From Epiperipatus broadwayi (lineage: Eukaryota; Onychophora; Udeonychophora; Euonychophora; Peripatidae): a stretch of 64,000 nucleotides of DNA. The position numbers and the translations under genes were made by a program. Shown here piece by piece: positions 44,330 through 55,699 of this stretch (position 1 is its first letter; every line of letters starts with the position of its first letter). Under the pieces are notes generated by a model. That model was not told the origin of the DNA and did no database searches. It worked only from the letters and a program-made list of their open reading frames with translations. The stretch is taken from the NCBI GenBank assembly GCA_028023455.1, contig JAQFVV010000043.1, positions 3,535,483 through 3,599,482 on the forward strand, read 5' to 3'.

Positions 44330-47300
44330 TGATTAACTCAGCTTAATATTTATTATGAGTTGAATTGCTAACAGAGTTAGTTTTTAATTTATTTAGAGGA
44401 TGCCAGAGACTGTAGACTCAATAACGTTCATCGAGCAGATTCGCAGTAAATTTAAATTTAATATTTTTTAAAGAAATTTTCCCAGGCTTAAACAAGCACG
44501 TTGGCAAAGGTAATTTATACCATAATAAATTCTAATAACTAAAAGTAAGAACGTATAACAAAAGTATTATATTAATGCTAAATATTTTATTAAAACCAAT
44601 TAAAATATTTAATCATAAATTATTGAAATAATTGAAAAGAACATACACACATGCTAATCCAGACAGTAACGTTAAATAATAAAAAAACCCAGTTCTATTC
44701 TTTTAAGTTTCTTCTTAGGCTGTAAATGAAATAGTCTCTATTGGTGGTATATTATAAGATTATAGTTTAGGTTTAGTTTACAAACATTTTTATTAGTCAC
44801 ATATTAGGGTATGAATTTCAACTAGCTCACTGGTAAGATATGCGTGTCTCTATAGATTGTATATTATTCCATGCATGGTTATCTTGGGAGGAAAGAGCTC
44901 ATTGTGAATTTAGTTCATTGACATTTTGATGTTCGTGGTCCATAGTAAGGATGGGCTTGAAAGTTTTTTGAAGAAACGTGTCCACAAATGCTCCAATTCC
45001 CACTTTGCATGACAAACTAGATCAGCATAGAGTGAGCCTGGAAACTTCACAATCCAGGAACAGCCAAAAGAAAAATAGACAAGACCTTATTTAAAGCTAT
45101 ATTCTTTTTATAGTCTCAACCAGTTTGCAGATTTCTGCACATATGTCTTTATCTTTTGTTTTATCATAAGGCAAGTTTTGTAATCTTGTACAATTATTAT
45201 TTTTTAGTTACAAAGTCTTTTTTATAAAATATTTCTGCCATCTTTAATTAGCATTAAAACTTTGATTGTAATCTCTTTCATTTGTATTTTCTTTTTTTAT
45301 CTGGATAAATGATCTGTATGCATGTACACATTCTTTCCAATTTTAACTTTAAATAAATAATAAATACAAAACAAAAATATCTTCTATTGTATGTATTAAA
45401 AAAAACTAAATAGTATTTATTAAGTATTTCTAAATGTTTCTTTTTTTCAACTTTTACATCTTAATGCCAACATACTTCATGAACTAAACGTATTTTAATA
45501 CGGTTCAATATATAATCCACCACTGCACAAAACCGAACAGGCCAATGCCCTTCATCACTATAATTAATAAATTTTATATGTAAATGAAAATGTTTAGATT
45601 TCCCAATCATTTTTATTTAAATATTCCAATTTCTGTAAAAAGTAACTTGACACATAATTAGAGTAATTGTGCTTTTGGTAAAATTAAGTTTATCGACAAT
45701 ATGGAATGTTAGATCTTAGGATTGATTTTAATTCTGTGTTGCAAAGTTTTTAAATAATGTTATTTTTTTCTCTTTTTTATTATTATGGTGTATTATCTTT
45801 TTACATGTTTTACTAAATAGCTTTTCCTATTTTTAATAATATTTTTTTATATGCTGTGTTATCCTTTTATATGTTTTACTAAACTGCTTTTCCTTGGATA
45901 TGCTCTTTAGCTAAAACTTGTAGTTGATCCATAATCTATCTAATGAAAACAGAATGCATAAAAATCATAAATTTTAAAAAGATATTATTGCACACCAAAA
46001 TATTTAATTCTTAACAAATTTCATAGTAACAATATTAATTTAATGCAAACCGCTACATAACTGCACTATTGATAACTTCTTAAAGATGTATTTAGTGAAA
46101 CACACCAAGTATTTGATTTTTTAAATATCTTATCCAATATAACCTATGAATAAACTAAATAAAGTGCAAAGTGTTTTAATTGCTTCTAAAAATGTTTTGA
46201 ATAAACAATCTAAGTATGAAAATTTGAAATTTCTTTTCTTAAATAAATCCTGGCTAAATCTCTAATTGACAAACCATATAATAACGGATAATATATATAA
46301 TACAACTTAGTTATTAATAAACATTAAAAAATAAAATAATATAGTTGTGTAAATATTTTATTATTGAATGAAAACAAGTGAAACAATTTTTTTAATAGAA
46401 AATGTAAACAAGTCTTGAGTCTGAGAGGTTCTGAATTAAAAATAATGCTTGGATGTTTAAACCAAAGAACTTTTTAATAAGAAGTTGCTAATCTGATATA
46501 AGAATTGTATCAGCCATCTTATTTAAAATTGATCTAGTTTGATAGTCATAATAAAATATAAAAGTTATATCAATAAACAATGTGTGAAAATTTAAAATAT
46601 CAAACTATATATACAATAAATTAGTTATTAATAATAGAATAACACCTAATAAAAAATTATATAATAATAATGTAAATATTTTATTATTGAATGGATATAA
46701 TTTTGATAATAGAAAATGTAAATAAGTTTATGCATAAGAAATTTTCAATGAGTTTTCAAACAAATAAGAACTACTTTAATAAATTATTGACCTGCTGGTT
46801 AAATTTGATATAAATATTTATTCAGAAAAAATAATGGAGATAGGCTGAATATTTTTAATAACCAAGTAAGTATCCTAGAATTACTTATATAATATCAGAA
46901 CCAGTATGAAAAGGGAAGGGGAGAAGTATTTTTTGTGTGTGGTGGTTCTTTTAAATATGACAAAACATTTAGATATTCAAAAAATGATCTTATTAGCACA
47001 TAATTTCTATCTCTACTAGAAATTTCACAGGATTGCCAAAAAATATGAAAACTTTTGAAGCAAAAAAATTAAAAATTTTAAATTTACTAAATAAATATTT
47101 TTTTTCAAGGTATTAGTTAAATATTGTTTCAAAAATTAATTCTATAAACATTAATTTGTTTTATTTTAGCATGTGTTTTAATCTCTGGGCTTATTTTATA
47201 GAAATAAATTAATAAAACATGTATGGTATTTGCTAAACATGTTAAATAACTAAAGCTATATTTTCAAGTTTTTCTTGTGAAAGCATTGGGGAAAAATATT

Positions 47301-48170
47301 TTTGAATTTACAAATTTTATTTCATAATTTGGAGTGTGTGCTAAAATGTACCTTGCACAAAGATGGTTCTTACCCATGTGATCACATTATATATATCTGT
47401 GTAAACATTAAGGTCTTATATATATGAATACTAATATTATAGGAGTGATAAATATATTGTGTGGATTTTTACTATATTTAATCATTATTAATAGTTTTAT
47501 TACTTTGTTTTATCAATAAATTAATAATGTTTGTATTGAATGTTAATATTATGAAAAGGAGATCTTGATAAACAGATGGGAAATTAAAGCCTGTCTGCAT
47601 TTTAATAATTATCATTACCTGTTGCTTCCAACACAGATCATAGATACTTTTAAAAGAGTTATAATACAATATAAATATGTAATTTTAATATTCGTCAATT
47701 GAGATTAAATAAAATACTTTTGTTATTTAACGTATTTAGTTGTCTGGACCCTTCTTCATTCATTAGTCTCATTCTACATGTGTGCATGAACAATTTATCA
47801 TCTATCCTCAGAAATCCCATTCCGAGCTGAGGGAAATATTTTAATATTATACTGAGATGATGTTGCCAGATAAGACTGCATCTGTCAAGTATTTTTTTTA
47901 CAAAAAGGTAGCATTATAAATTAGGGGATAGCTAATTCAAATGCCATCTATAAAGATGAATAGATAAATAAATACTTATGGATGAAACTTAAGTGCAACC
48001 TTCTGAGAGATGATTTTATATAATGATCAGAATATATTAATTGGATATCTTATATAAAAAAAGTCATATAAATAATATATGGGTTTGATCACCATCACAG
48101 AAAATCTAAGACTTGATCAGTCTGTATTAAACCAACTGTTCATCAAGTTATCTAAAAACATATAATTATA
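44330..48170. other. AT-rich DNA with two diverged duplications
   Basis: 45,770-45,900 carries a 75-bp unit twice (TGTTTTACTAAATAGCTTTT). 46,285-46,420 and 46,600-46,735 share GTAAATATTTTATTATTGAATG and ATAGAAAATGTAAA, a diverged duplication about 310 bp apart. No gene recognised. Confidence 0.45.
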
Positions 48171-48237
48171 TTGCTGAACGTAATCATTTGTATGTGTATA
48201 TATGAACAGACAGTAAAAGAAGTGTTTACTAGTATTA

Positions 48238-48304
<67 letters not shown>

Positions 48305-48308
48305 ATAC

Positions 48309-48352
<44 letters not shown>
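48238..48352 (+). repeat. (CT)n(TA)n compound microsatellite
   Basis: About 13 CT units, then long (TA)n with few interruptions, ending in (AC)n, just upstream of the PLE's inverted arm. A second (TA)n borders the PLE's other end at 50,082. Confidence 0.9.
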
Positions 48353-48356
<4 letters not shown>

Positions 48357-48395
48357 TTACAAACATAAAGCTAAACTAGTCAATATATAATTAAA

Positions 48396-48800
48396 ATTAC
48401 CCCAAATCCAAAATTCAACCAGACCAGCACAAAAATAATATTAAAACACTACCTAAGGTTTCACTGCTACAAGCAGACTTCTCAAATGTAAAGAACTACA
48501 AAAACTACACAATATATATAATATTAACCATTACCCACAAATCCATTCACTTCCCATCCACCCTTAATATTAAAAGAACTCTTAAATAAATTAATTGCTT
48601 CAGAATAATAAATTTTCAATAATAAAGATTCTTTAATTCTTCTTTTAATTTCATTTCTCTCAAAGAAGACAACCTTAGCTTCATCAAAATCAATAGTATG
48701 GCCTTATCTTTTTCATGGACATACAAAGCAGAACTAAGATATCTATTTTTAACTCTACTTTTATGAACCTTTATTCTTTCATTTAAACTCAAACTACTCT
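48396..48800 (-). repeat. PLE inverted 5' arm
   Basis: Reverse complement of the PLE C-terminal coding end and 3' UTR (49,678-50,083). It encodes on the minus strand a second, diverged copy of the final 90 or so residues, which is useful for dating. Confidence 0.8.
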
Positions 48801-48803
48801 CTA

Positions 48804-49955
48804 TTGATTAAGAAAAGTTCTTTATCAAAAAATAAAATTAAGGTTATTAAAGATTTGCTTTTGTTATTGGAAGAGTCTATGTATTTTACTTATAAAGGTA
48901 ATTTTTATAAGATTAAGGAGGGGTGGATAATAGGTTATATTATTTCTCCTTTAGTATGTTCAGTTTATATTAATTATATGGAAGAAGAAATTATTATTAA
49001 AAAGAATTGTTTATATGTAAAGTTATTTGTCAGATATGTTGATGATTGTTTATTTGTAGTTGAGAATGATAAATTGAAAGAATTTGTTAATGAGTTTAAT
49101 TGTTTTGAACCTTCTATAAAATTTGTGTTAGAAGGAGGGGGCTTAGATTTTGGTAAGTTAAAATTTTTAGATCTTTTGGTGATTAGAAATGTAGAAACTA
49201 ATTGTTTACTGTGCAGTCATTTGGTTAAAAGTAAAGAATTAAGATCTATAATTAAACCTGATAGCTATCAGTCTGTATCTCATAAAGTAGCTGCTTTAAG
49301 GAATTATTGTCATAGGAATATTAAATTAAATAATTCTAGTGGGGTAGCTTTGTTTCAGAAATATAAATTTTATAAAGATTACTTGAGGGTTGGTTACTCT
49401 GATAAATTTGTTAAAAGTATTTTATTTAATAGTAATATTTGTAAGGATGTAAAGGTTAAAGAAAAATATGATTTTATTTTTTTGCCATATAAATTGTCTT
49501 CTTATAAAATTGTATGTAGAAATAGTAAATTGTTTGGAATTAAGAAAATTGCTTGGAAAAGGGGTGTTACATTGAATAATTTATTAAATAATACAAAAGA
49601 AATTTTTGATAGAAAGACTATTCCTGGTGTAGTATATTTTATTCCTTGTTTATTTTGTAAGAAGGTTTACATATGTCAGAGTAGTTTGAGTTTAAATGAA
49701 AGAATAAATGTTCATAAAAGTAGAGTTAAAAATAGATATCTTAGTTCTGCTTTGTATGTCCATGAAAAAGATACAGGCCACACTATTGATTTTGATGAAG
49801 CTAAGGTTGTCTTCTTTGAGAAAAATGAAATTAAAAGAAGAATTAAAGAATCTTTATTATTGAAAATGTATTATTCTGAAGCAATTAATTTATTTAAGAG
49901 TTTTTTTTATATTAAGGGTGGATGGGAAGTGAATGGATTTGTGGGTAATGTTTAA
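48804..49955 (+). CDS. PLE RT/GIY-YIG polyprotein, 5'-truncated
   Basis: 383 codons, no stops. There is no true start: the frame opens at the arm junction (TTG), and the first ATG is codon 26. RT remains from the motif B region onward: GYIISPLVCSVYINYMEEE (residues 44-62), where PLEs usually have MGSPLSPxxANIYME, then YVDD at 78-81 with both catalytic Asp, and KFLDLLVIR (120-128). Fingers and motif A are lost. The GIY-YIG domain near the C-terminus shows GVVYFIPC (275-282), C-x2-C, VYIC (288-291), Arg300, His304 and Glu349. The YIG glycine is Cys here. A catalytically complete protein is not encoded, so this is a recent but truncated copy. Confidence 0.75.
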   Translation: MIKKSSLSKNKIKVIKDLLLLLEESMYFTYKGNFYKIKEGWIIGYIISPLVCSVYINYMEEEIIIKKNCLYVKLFVRYVDDCLFVVENDKLKEFVNEFNCFEPSIKFVLEGGGLDFGKLKFLDLLVIRNVETNCLLCSHLVKSKELRSIIKPDSYQSVSHKVAALRNYCHRNIKLNNSSGVALFQKYKFYKDYLRVGYSDKFVKSILFNSNICKDVKVKEKYDFIFLPYKLSSYKIVCRNSKLFGIKKIAWKRGVTLNNLLNNTKEIFDRKTIPGVVYFIPCLFCKKVYICQSSLSLNERINVHKSRVKNRYLSSALYVHEKDTGHTIDFDEAKVVFFEKNEIKRRIKESLLLKMYYSEAINLFKSFFYIKGGWEVNGFVGNV

Positions 49956-50079
49956 TATTATATATAGTGTGTAGTTTTTGTAGTTCTTTACACTTGAGAA
50001 GTCTGTTTGTAGCAGTGAAACCTTAGGTAGTGTTTTAATATTATTTTTGTGCTGGTCTGGTTGAATTTTGGATTTGGGG

Positions 50080-50117
<38 letters not shown>

Positions 50118-50120
50118 CCA

Positions 50121-50446
50121 TATAATATTCAAATTGATATATATATTAAATACAATAATATTCATATAATTTAAATTATTCAATTAGAAGTACTTTCAAC
50201 TACATTCCTTTTAATTTTTATTAACTATATAATAATATAATGTTGAATAATCAAAACAAAATATTTTATAACTGAATAAAATGATGGGAATTATAAAATG
50301 ATATTTCATTTTGATTATTCAACATTATATCATTTTATAGTTGATAAATACTCAAAGGAATATAGGCAAAAGTACTTTTAATTGAATAATTTAAATTATA
50401 TGAATATTACTATATTTAATATATATCAATTTGAATATTATATATA
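50121..50446. mobile_element. large AT-rich palindrome
   Basis: The arm 50,121-50,280 (TATAATATTCAAATTGATAT...TTGAATAATCAAAACAAAAT) is complementary to 50,300-50,446 almost throughout, around a 20-30-bp loop. It begins about 35 bp after the PLE end. Probably a foldback MITE; no coding. Confidence 0.65.
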
Positions 50447-50447
50447 T

Positions 50448-50656
50448 TAATAAATTTTATTCTCTTACTATCCATATTATATTCTTCAATCAAAAAGAAA
50501 GCAAGTTATCTATTTGCACTTAATTTTTCTCAATATACTGACATTTCATCATTAAACACATCAGCAGCCCTTTATCTTCTTTCAAACAAATCATATTGTC
50601 ATTCTTCAGCTTTTGATTGAAGAATATAATATGGTAGTTAGAGAATAAAATTTATT
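50448..50656. mobile_element. TIR element, about 48-bp TIRs (family F5)
   Basis: AATAAATTTTATTCTCTTAC...TTCTTCAATCAAAA at the left and TTTTGATTGAAGAATATAAT...GAGAATAAAATTTATT at the right are inverted copies. It adjoins the previous palindrome end to end, so the two could be parts of one composite. Confidence 0.65.
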
Positions 50657-51137
50657 AACAGTATTTTTAAAAAGTTAAAAATAAAGCCTTAAGTAATAAT
50701 GTGTACTATAAGATATATCCTTTATGAGCTATATGTCCTCATATTTTTGCAAATATAAAGTTACATAAAGAAAGTAATCCTTTGTGAATTATCACATATA
50801 TAGTATTGATTTTTAATTTTTTTTTATTAATATGACTCTTTAGAAATTAGTTTTTTTTCCTTTTTATAAAAACTTAAATATAGTAGTAATTAGTATAATA
50901 CTTTCTAAATTTTAATTGCTGAAAAACATGGTATAGTACAGGAAGTTCAAGACATTTATACATTCTACTTTGTAGAACTCACTGAGAGCAATAGAAAAAG
51001 ACACAGCTTTTGACAGAAATTTATCAAAAAAATAAAGAGTACAACTCAACTATCTTTTGATAAATTTATAAAGAAAACACCAGATACTAATAATGTATAT
51101 TGTGTTTTCCTGAAGGTTTGGGATGATGGTCTTCTAG

Positions 51138-51512
51138 TTGTATTTTTATATTGCACTATTTCCATCATCTAATATGTGTATTAAATGTGGAAGAACATAT
51201 ATTGATGAGACCAATCATCCCAGTGAAAAGTGCTTGCAAGAACACAAACTGATGATAAGAAAAGAGAAAACGGATGTGTCTAAGGTAGCAGACAATGTAT
51301 GTGCCAATGAACATATGTTTGATTGGGAAAATACAAAAATATTGGATAGAGAAGAAAAGATACAAAGAAGAAAATTTAAAGAAGCTACTCACATGACAAT
51401 GGCAAAAAAATCCCATAAGCCACCTAGGGTGACTATACATAATGTATGGAAACCACTAATCAACTTTGCACTTAGGAAAAAGTGGAGAAATGAGGAGGAA
51501 CCTCATAGATAA
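51138..51512 (+). CDS. PLE GIY-YIG C-terminal fragment (family P2), open
   Basis: 124 codons without stops. CIKCGRTYIDETNHPSEKCL (residues 14-33) matches the PLE pattern CxCGKxYIGETxRPLExRL, with Asp for the YIG Gly and Lys where the catalytic Arg is expected. EH follows, then ANEHMFDWENTKILDREEKI and RRKFKEATHM (the late conserved Glu in KEA). The C-terminal half of the GIY-YIG domain is therefore present and the N-terminal GVY is missing. The 3' flank (51,540-51,595) has GATGACTCAGTTGGTTAGAG, like a tRNA A box, shared with the copy ending at 54,960. Only a fragment of the protein; function unlikely. Confidence 0.65.
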   Translation: MYFYIALFPSSNMCIKCGRTYIDETNHPSEKCLQEHKLMIRKEKTDVSKVADNVCANEHMFDWENTKILDREEKIQRRKFKEATHMTMAKKSHKPPRVTIHNVWKPLINFALRKKWRNEEEPHR

Positions 51513-51802
51513 GTATATGAAATTTTTATTGACTGTTGCCTTTGGCAGGATGACTCAGTTGGTTAGAGTATTACTTTAAAATTCAGTAATCAAGAATATA
51601 TATATATATACTTTTTTAATTCATGGTTTAAAAATAATACTAAATTTGTAGATAGTAAATTTGAAAGTAGTCAGAAAATGTTCTTGTAATAATTTTGATA
51701 TAATGAATTTTCTGGGCAGAGAGAAAATTGTCCTAAAGGAACATTATTTCTCAGAAATTACACGTTAATAATAAATGTTATGAATTTGGCTTTAAAGTAA
51801 AT

Positions 51803-52374
51803 TTGGTACAAGTATCACTGATGGTACAGGTCACTGGATGGTGCTGTTCCTCTTCAAAAACAGTTAAATATACCGTTTTGAGGCAGGCTGTAATGTGTTC
51901 TGCTAATTTCTCACAATTCACACTTGGTTCAATCATCCTGTTCTTACTCTCTGAATGATCGCTATTGAGCCTTGTGTATCGTATAATTTGAGGGTGTGTA
52001 TATTTGAATTCAACACAACTTTTTTAATATTATTAAATCATTTTTTATTTTACATTCAAATTACATAGTATTATGTAGAAAAATTTATCAATGAGTCATA
52101 TTTTTTTAAGTTTGTTTTGAAGGGTGTCAAATTAGACAAAATTTGTTTGTTGGCATGATTTATTTGATAAAGACGTTATCCATGAGATCTTTGAAAAAAC
52201 TACAAAATGGCGCATAATTAAAAGAAAAAAAAAGTAAAGTATAGTAAATTGTTTACTATATACTTTTTAAAAAATATGTCAAAAAAAGGTAATAAAAAAG
52301 ACATTATATTTCAATGATTTTGACTACCAACAGCACCATCTAGAAACCTGTACCATCGTTGATACTTGTACCAT
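51803..52374. mobile_element. non-autonomous DNA transposon, TIR about 47 bp
   Basis: TTGGTACAAGTATCACTGAT...GGTACAGG...GATGGTGCTGTT at the left and CCAACAGCACCATC...CCTGTACCATCGTTGATACT at the right are inverted copies. The 570-bp element has no transposase frame that I recognise. The TIR does not identify a superfamily to me. Confidence 0.7.
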
Positions 52375-53395
52375 AAATTTTATTGATAATATAAAATAAA
52401 TGTGTAGTTGTTATTAACCTTTTTTCTGTCAGTTATGATTAAAAATGTGACGGGCTTCCTGTCGCTTGAATTTCGTCATTTTTAACGCTACGGTAAAGAT
52501 TTTATCGTCATTTGAAAGGTTATAAAAAGTTCCGTAAGATGCTGCCCTCTCTTGAATTATTTTACAAGTAAAAAATCAATAAAACTGACATTGAAGATCT
52601 AACAATGGAAGAGGGCTGTCCATCCTTGATGCAGATTTGCTGTTAATAGTCAAGGACAAAGAAAATCGCTTGTCAATAACGAAATCGCTACAATTTCTTT
52701 TCTTTCATTTTGAAAGTGATAAACAAATGTTTTAGACCATTTCAAAAGTATTTTTTGACATATGATAAATTATTTTGATAAAATATGCTAAAAATAAAAT
52801 TATTATAGAAAAATATATAAGATTTTAGTAAAAATTATTTATTTTTCGAGAACGTAAAACTGAGAAAGAAATCACTGACATCAGCAACACTTTTTAGTTG
52901 GTTACTAACGTTCATTTTAGATTTGCCACTATCGAATATTTTTATAATTATAAATAAAAATTTATTTTTGAAAAAATGTTTGTTCACTTTCATAACCTGA
53001 CAAATTATTAATATACTTTTTACAAACAAAACTAAAGTGAATATAATATTAAAAGATGACAGTTAAGTTTGTGAATTGACCAATTAAAAGATTAGACTTT
53101 TACCTCACTCGGTCAATAAAATAATCAGCAAATAATAGGTTAAAGGTAATTAAACATGTAAACCAACATGGTTATGTCTCATATCATCTAACAATTTGCC
53201 AGCTTCATCAGTTAAAAAATTTTAGTTCTAAATTGACAAAGAGATTTACATTCTGGAAAAGTGAATAAATATTCTAATCGCATTACATAATATCCCTTTA
53301 TTAGATATAATGGCAGAAACTGAAGAAAATACTCAAAAATTATTCTAGAAGCAGCAAAATAATTACACTGGATATAAAAAACACATTTGAGAGAC
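52375..53395. other. AT-rich DNA with one GC-richer patch
   Basis: At 52,448-52,700 base composition is less AT-rich (GCTTCCTGTCGCTTGAATTT, AAGATGCTGCCCTCTCTTGA). I see no frame or motif that explains it. Confidence 0.35.
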
Positions 53396-53399
53396 ATCA

Positions 53400-55075
53400 A
53401 AAATCCAAATCAGACTTTTCCTATAAAAAGAAAGTTATTAAATCTCTCAAGTTAGATAAATCCATAATCATTTTCACTGCTGATAAAGGTAATGATTACT
53501 GATTACAATATTATCACATGATCACCATTTCTGACAACCACTGATTATTCTGGCTTGCACTGAGTGGCACAACTCTATGGAGAGTTTTGCCTATTGCTTT
53601 TTTTATTACAATAATAAAAACATATTTTAGCAAAATTCTCCATCTTTGTGGTCTATTGATAGTTTTGAACATTCATCTTATCAAAAGGATTGTTGAGATT
53701 TATTCTTAATGTGTTTTGTCATTTGGCATACAAGCCACAGTTCTTTATCAAAGATTCTTAGCACTTTGTGGAATTTTTCCACAAACTGTGATGAAGCACT
53801 GTTTTATTGCAAGGATAAGATTAAATGATAAAATCCAGAACAGCTCTTGATAATGAAACTCTTAATATTCTGCATAATGACAATATAATTTCAATACAAC
53901 ACAGAATTCTTTCAATAAAATCAAGGGATGGCTATGGGTTCACCAATAGTACCACTAATTAGCAATATTTACATAAAGAATTTGAAATCATATTCATAAA
54001 TAATACTCCATTTTCACCTAAAATCTGGTGTCTTCATTATATTGATAATTCATTTGTTGTATGGTCTTATGTGAAGCGTTATTACTAACATTCTTGATAT
54101 GCATCAGTAACACATCCCTTCTAGTTAATTTCACAATAGAATCAGAACAAGAACAAAAATTGACATTTTTTCATTGAGACAAGAATCCCTCATGGTAAAA
54201 CCAAAATTACAGTTTACAGAGAACATGCACATATTTCAGGAAAATACTTAGCATACATATCCACTCATGACAGAAACACAAAACATGGAATTATAGTATC
54301 ACTATGGAAGAGAGCAAATATGTAAGTTCGGAAACCAATCTCTTAGAGAAAAAAAGATCAACATTGAACAAACTCTCATGAAGAATAGTTATATATCATC
54401 TATCATTAAGGAAACCTCAAATTAACAGACACCTCATAAGAAAAACAATTGTAGATACTGCAATGTATCCATACACACCAGGAATAACAGACAAAGTAAA
54501 GAAAATCTGCAATCAACATGACATAATCTCTATAAAACCTAAACTTGAAAAGCAGAAAAACAAAAACTTCACCTATGTAATGCTATGAGAATGTGAAAGG
54601 ATGTATATTGGTGTAACCAACTGCCCCATTGAAAAGTGATTACAAATCACAATCTGATGATTAGAAAGAAAACCCTAGCTAAATCTAAAGTAGCAGATGG
54701 TGTTTGTGCCATGAGCACATGTTTGATTGTGAAAGACAAAAATATTGAATAGAGAGAAAAAAGCACAAAAAGGAAAATTTAAGGAAACTATTCACATGAC
54801 AATGGCAAGTACACTCACAGTGTAATAATTCATAATGTTTATAAAGACTTATTAATCTTGCCCTGAAGAAAAAAGTGGCTAAATCAGGAAAGAGCTTATA
54901 GATAAGTATAGAAAATTCCTAACATTGCCTTTGACAGAATAACATGTTGGTTAGAGTATTACCTTAAATTTAGTATTCATGAATAGGTTCCATGTTAAGA
55001 TCCCTTGCTAGTACTATTAGGTAGCAACATCTGAAGAAGAGAAGAAAATAATACCACTCAAAATGTTGGATTATA
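53400..55075 (+). pseudogene. decayed Penelope-like element (family P2)
   Basis: Ordered relics on the plus strand. LDKSIIIFTADKGN (about 53,450) is the PLE motif DKxxxxxxADKGN. AMGSPIVPLISNIYIKN (about 53,930) is RT motif B. YIDNSFVVW (about 54,040) is motif C, with Asn for the second catalytic Asp. HGKTKITVYREHAHISGKYL follows at about 54,190, and YPYTPGITDKVKKICNQHDI at about 54,470. Finally ERMYIGVTNCPIEK (about 54,597) and ILNREKKAQKGKFKETIHMT (about 54,745) are GIY-YIG remains. Many stops and frameshifts are present, and an HHR-A fragment interrupts it at 53,545. The 3' end has CTGAAGA at 55,022 and a GAG/CTC stem, a possible worn hammerhead. Confidence 0.7.
53540..53610 (-). repeat. 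HHR-A outer fragment inside the PLE relic
   Basis: GGCTTGCACTGAGTGGCACAACTCTATGGAGAGTTTTGCC is the outer part of HHR-A, with no ribozyme core. The preceding ACATGATCACCATTTCTGA is the recurrent flank. Confidence 0.5.
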
Positions 55076-55079
55076 TACT

Positions 55080-55230
55080 AATCTGCATGCTATTACTAAC
55101 AGCTGAATGTACTTGAAAACTTTAAATGAAATGAGAATGTATCTAAAATCATTTAACAATTAATATTAGATGATGGAAATAATCCAGCATATAATTACAA
55201 CTGTAATATCACCTTCACAAATTTTTAGAC
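55080..55230 (+). repeat. PLE-associated 3' fragment
   Basis: ACAGCTGAATGTACTTGAAA...GATGATGGAAATAATCCAGC resembles 62,735-62,860 (ACAGGTGAATGTATTTGGAA...GATGATGGAGGCAGACCAGC). It lies right after the family P2 relic and is probably its 3' flank or part of its 3' region. Confidence 0.45.
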
Positions 55231-55519
55231 AAATAATACAGTGTTATATAGATGATTTATGAATTACATCATTAAGATGCTACATTGAATTACAAAAATA
55301 AATATTAAACTAAACAAAAAATTTATAAAAATTATAATTGCCTTCACAAATCTTTCAACAATGTGGATCATTACTTTTATGCTTAGTCAAAGATATATTT
55401 TATATAAAATTATAGGTAATTTCATGCAGATATTACCAACAAAAACATGGCAGTACAATATATATATATATACATTCTTTTTTAATGATCATTTGAATGA
55501 AATACATTTTTTATTTTTA

Positions 55520-55690
55520 TATTGGATTCCAAGAGATTGTAAAAGACCCAGAAGAAGACTACATGTGAGATGAATGGATGAAATAAAAAAGTGTGCAGGG
55601 GTGATGTGGAGAAGAGAAGCGAATGATTGGAGAAGATGGATTGAACTTGGAGAGACCTTCATTCTGAAGTGGAGTGATAATGGTTGTTGA
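55520..55690 (+). pseudogene. LINE C-terminal tail fragment
   Basis: The plus-strand frame IPRDCKRPRRRLHVR, stop, MDEIKKCAGVMWRREANDWR, then RWIELGETFILKWSDNG matches the extreme C-terminus of endonuclease-RT proteins. The family form there is KRPRGRPxxRWxDxIxxxxG...W...A.DR..WR...., where the W and R positions can be seen. One internal stop. The rest of the LINE is missing. Confidence 0.6.
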
Positions 55691-55699
55691 TGATGGATT

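Larger units (their letters stand above)
48396..50083 (+). mobile_element. Penelope-like element with inverted 5' arm (family P1)
   Basis: The first 405 bp (48,396-48,800) are the reverse complement of the last 406 bp (49,678-50,083), with few differences. Such an inverted partial copy upstream is a known product of PLE insertion. Between them lies a frame with RT and GIY-YIG sequence. Both edges sit in (TA)n tracts. The 3' part of each arm has CTGCTTGTAGCAG followed by TGAAAC, preceded by TTGAGAAG, reminiscent of the hammerhead motifs reported in PLE terminal repeats but with a degraded core. Confidence 0.75.

Noticed and set aside
48171-48368. 65-codon plus frame
   Set aside because: Translation of (CT)n(TA)n, not a gene.
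51165-51440. 91-codon minus frame
   Set aside because: Shadow of the PLE GIY-YIG fragment on the plus strand.
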